Assembly: GCA_004794785.1 (NCBI GenBank)
Contig: SJOL01006496.1
Coordinates: 389,991-453,990, forward strand
Direction: 5' to 3'
Length of the DNA stretch: 64,000 nucleotides
Source: Opisthorchis felineus
Lineage: Eukaryota; Platyhelminthes; Trematoda; Opisthorchiida; Opisthorchiidae
In this document: piece after piece, positions 61,121-64,000 of the stretch
Layout of the letters: each line of letters opens with the position of its first letter
Position numbering within the stretch: the first letter of the stretch is position 1
Made by a program: the position numbers and the translations under genes
The notes under the pieces: generated by a model
Databases searched by the model: none
What the model saw: only the letters and a program-made list of their open reading frames with translations
What the model was told of the DNA's origin: nothing

Positions 61121-61151
61121 AACAATAATATATTAATATAATATAATATAA
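61121..61151. repeat. AATAT-type microsatellite
   Basis: A tract of AATA and TATA units, about 31 bases, pure A/T except for one C. Confidence 0.9.
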
Positions 61152-61519
61152 GGGCATCGGATGATATACTCATGGTAAGTGCATGAGCGAATTACACAGG
61201 GTGAATATCACGAAACAACGAAGTCACATGTTGTCTATTCATTCATTAGTTCATGAAAAATTACGACAGCAATGAGTGCTTTTGACCGATCACCCAGTGT
61301 AGGCATTTCTGCGTGGTGCATACTTATGATAAATTGGGCTTGCTCTCACTTGGTTGGCAGAAAGTAGGCCAGTGGGTCTTTGCCTATACAAACGGTGCAT
61401 TCACTGCGAACTCCTCTAACCCCGTAGAAAACCTAAACAAGTACGGCTTTTTCACAAAAGCAAACTTATTACGGTTTTCTCTCGCAGATAGTGCTCTCTG
61501 CGGGCACCCGCAAGATTCC

Positions 61520-61713
61520 GCGTTGCTGTAGGTAGTTTATTGGTTAAGGTGCGAAATTAATGGCCGAAATGTCCGTGGTTCGAACCCAAGTCCGAAATCT
61601 GGACTGCTCTTATCGAGGTTCGGTTAACCTAGCAGTTTCTCAGCCCTCGTACTTCCCTCGGGAGGTATGGGAGCTAGGCACCGAAAGGATGTTGCAGCTG
61701 CACGATTGTTATT
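61520..61713 (+). repeat. tRNA-derived SINE (+), copy 2
   Basis: A decayed A-box region (TTTATTGGTTAAGG) precedes a perfect B box GGTTCGAACCC (61577-61587). The tail, with CCCTCGGGAGG, GGAGCTAGGCA and TGTTGCAGCTG, aligns with the copy at 29145-29341. The 88-codon open frame at 61560-61826 overlaps it and is not a gene. Confidence 0.62.
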
Positions 61714-62559
61714 CATTTTTTGTCCAACTCGAAAACACGAAAAAAGAGGTCAATAGTGAGTTGGAACCACACTTCAAAGTGCCTGCTTCTTCTTTGAAGC
61801 TTCTGACGTTTCAAAAGCATTCATAGGCAGATCCCATCGGTGCGTCAAAACTTATCTGTTGGGGTGGACATAAAAATGTAAGTTTCGCTTTATCTTTCAG
61901 AAATAAGGTGTATGGAAGTGAAAGAGTCTACTGATGATATTGCGATGAATTTGGTGCGTATCCTTATGACCGAAAACCATATCTGATTAGCAAACTTAGA
62001 CCAAGATGACTCAGGCGCAGTTTCTCGCTACTCATGTTGTGTTTGAGGAAGAAACGAAAAATAGTAGGTGTGACCATAACAGTGCTACCTGAAGTGCGCT
62101 TACACAAAGCTTATTGGGAAACAAAGTGCTCTTCGCAGTCAAAGGTATCTACTACCTCTTCACGGATGAAATGACCTATGCGAAACATTTCACCTCAGGG
62201 GAATGAAAGTCAGTTTAATGGCACTCTTGGGAGATTCAAATACGAGTCACCAATAGGTGTGTCCGTCATGTCAACCTTGGGGTTACCAAGTACTTTCACG
62301 GTACAGAAGCAAAAGTGTATTTCTGATTTCCATGAAACGTTGGAATTTTCATAAGAATAAATATTACATTCACGATAGATACGGACAAGCCAGCAGTAGA
62401 AAATGTTTGAAACAGTAAGATATTCGCGTCTTTGTGTGTTTTCATTACTTGCATAGAATGAACCACCAATTTCTAAAAAATGTTGTCTGCAGCCAGTTTG
62501 GTAAGCAGCTTACCGTGGGAACATGAAGGCGGAAATTCTATCTCTTTTTTGTACCTCTG

Positions 62560-62600
62560 AAATTGAACCCGTGACCAGCTTTAGCGTCTTAGACATAGGG
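62560..62600 (-). repeat. Possible SINE fragment (B-box region)
   Basis: The minus strand reads CTAAGACGC, then GGTCACGGGTTCAATTTC, like the anticodon-to-B-box part of a tRNA-derived SINE. No tail match was found; tentative. Confidence 0.3.
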
Positions 62601-63744
62601 GGTATGGATTTCTAGCTCAGTCGAGTAACGTAACACGGAGGACAAAAACGGAGGTTTTACATTGGAGTAACAAATACGGACAGTGTTTGCGCAACAGAAA
62701 ACATTTCAAGATGGGCTTTTTACATAAAATAAGGTTGTCATTTTTCGCAAACCACAGTCAGTTGCAAATTAGTTTGGTATAAACAGGAGATTCGAATGAA
62801 TCCCAACCGAACTTCTCGTTTACGATATTCTTCAATGCATTTTTTGCCCTTTGTGATCAATATCGTTCCAAGCCAGAAGTCCATATAAGGAGTCGGCCAA
62901 TTTGCTTTCTCATTGCCACTTGAATGAAGAACAAAGCTTCCTTGTGTCCATCTGCAAGCTGTGGCTTTTTTCCTTACAGTAATTTCTCTCGTGTACACTG
63001 CATGTACCATAAGTAGGCACTGCCAGCATGGATCGTAAAAGCATCCTATGAACGAAGTCAGGAGACACGTGTTCAGCAAGTTGTGCTACCACGCTGCTAC
63101 GTGCAATGTGGCATACCACATGGGCCATTCTTTGGCTTCCGACTGTTTGTACTTGTCACCTAACCCTCGGCTGTTTTAACGGCTCAGAAAACTGTAGGGC
63201 AAACACATCTACAGGGGACGTTTGTTTCAGAATGATATTCACGGAACTGGTAATTAATCTGTGGGAAACCGAATCATTTATGACGTTTGCATGTGCAACG
63301 TTGTGCCGCAGTGTTAATATGCACCCTGTACTTGCATAATCAAGTTTCACAACTGGTTTCTCGAAAACCCAAACCTAGTGTTCTTACACATTCAACACTA
63401 AGCTGTTCGATCCAGTGTGGAGGGGCTTGAACCTTAAAGAACCGTCAACTCAGGCTTATTCATCAGACGATTGGGACATATGGACCTGCAACTTTCTTCC
63501 GGCTTCAATGACATATATCCGCCATCAATGCAAGCAGTCGTAGCTAAGGGGCGATCTGGAACACCTCGATCTTTCTCAAAAATGGGCACACGAGGTAGTA
63601 ATAGGTACTAGAAGTCTATTCTATAACCTAAGCTATATCTGCCGAATGAAGAACAACTCTGGTTAATGTTTTCTCCGCCAATTAAGATAGAATTAACTGT
63701 GCGTGCAGTCATCAGTTTCGTTCACACAGTTTCGTTCACCGATG

Positions 63745-63900
63745 ATTTGGGGAGGTGGGGTAGATAGCTGCGCATTGGAGGCGGGAGCTCATAAATTGGT
63801 GCGTAGATACAGCACTGTCAGTGGACTGTCAAGTGGGGGGATTGGGAAGGGAGCTATGCATTGAAGGCAATAGCTTGGATGCACGAGCGCCATTGAGGAC
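63745..63900 (+). repeat. Imperfect ~80-bp tandem repeat at window end
   Basis: Two units share GGGGxxxTGGG, AGCTxxGCATTGxAGGC and a following AGCT, at about 63747-63825 and 63833-63900. The stretch is G-rich compared with its surroundings. It could be the 5' region of a retrotransposon continuing past the window, but no coding match is visible. Confidence 0.5.
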
Positions 63901-64000
63901 GCGACTGGTCCATATCTGACAGTGTCTCTAACCATTGATGTGGCCCGTCTCGGGGTCCCCATCCAAGAAGACGCCAGTGACCAGCGCAGCTGAAATTGCT

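Larger units (their letters stand above)
57498..64000. other. Upstream flank of gene 3, no gene recognised
   Basis: No supported exon is found over 6.5 kb. The flank carries an A/T microsatellite, one clear and one doubtful SINE copy, and a tandem repeat at the window end. Open frames such as 59697-60014 (+) and 62738-63079 (-) show no recognisable motif or splice logic. Confidence 0.5.

Overview
The window looks like a flatworm genome, most likely a trematode fluke. It has small coding exons separated by kilobase-scale GT-AG introns, no operons, and remnants of LINE, Penelope-like (PLE) and tRNA-derived SINE families. The repeat peptides resemble flatworm retrotransposons I know, and the base composition looks too GC-rich for a schistosome. 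That assignment is inference from memory; no database search was possible. Coding DNA is a small part of the window, and most of the longer open frames are chance or lie in decayed transposons.

The only genes I can support form a small cluster of EF-hand calcium-binding proteins. Gene 1 (+, 2156-9589) and gene 2 (+, 16925-33489) are tandem paralogues of five coding exons each. They have identical intron phases (0, 2, 0, 2) and encode six-EF-hand proteins of 223 and 224 residues. Gene 3 (-, starting at 57455) converges on them. It encodes a four-EF-hand protein of about 16 kDa from three coding exons. It has two candidate last exons, at 51616-51817 and 48666-48870. Both are open, both have a stop codon, and both fit the same donor, giving 143- or 144-residue forms.

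The cluster reads as modules: an 'A' exon (odd EF-hand), a 'B' exon (even EF-hand) and a 'C' exon (final EF-hand pair). Gene 3 is A-B-C; genes 1 and 2 are A-B-A-B-C. Every B exon ends in phase 2 and every C exon begins with the completing base. Skipping an A-B pair would therefore keep the frame.

Layout: 1-2155 upstream of gene 1, nothing recognised; 2.2-9.6 kb gene 1, with a decayed antisense PLE in intron 4; 9.6-16.9 kb intergenic; 16.9-33.5 kb gene 2, with two LINE remnants and a nested SINE in intron 4; 33.5-48.6 kb between the convergent genes, with a nearly full-span decayed LINE at 45.1-48.05 kb; 48.7-57.5 kb gene 3, with a PLE between its two last exons; 57.5-64 kb upstream of gene 3, with SINE remnants and an imperfect tandem repeat at the window end. 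All gene models are by eye from splice motifs, frame continuity and paralogue agreement; none is backed by transcripts.
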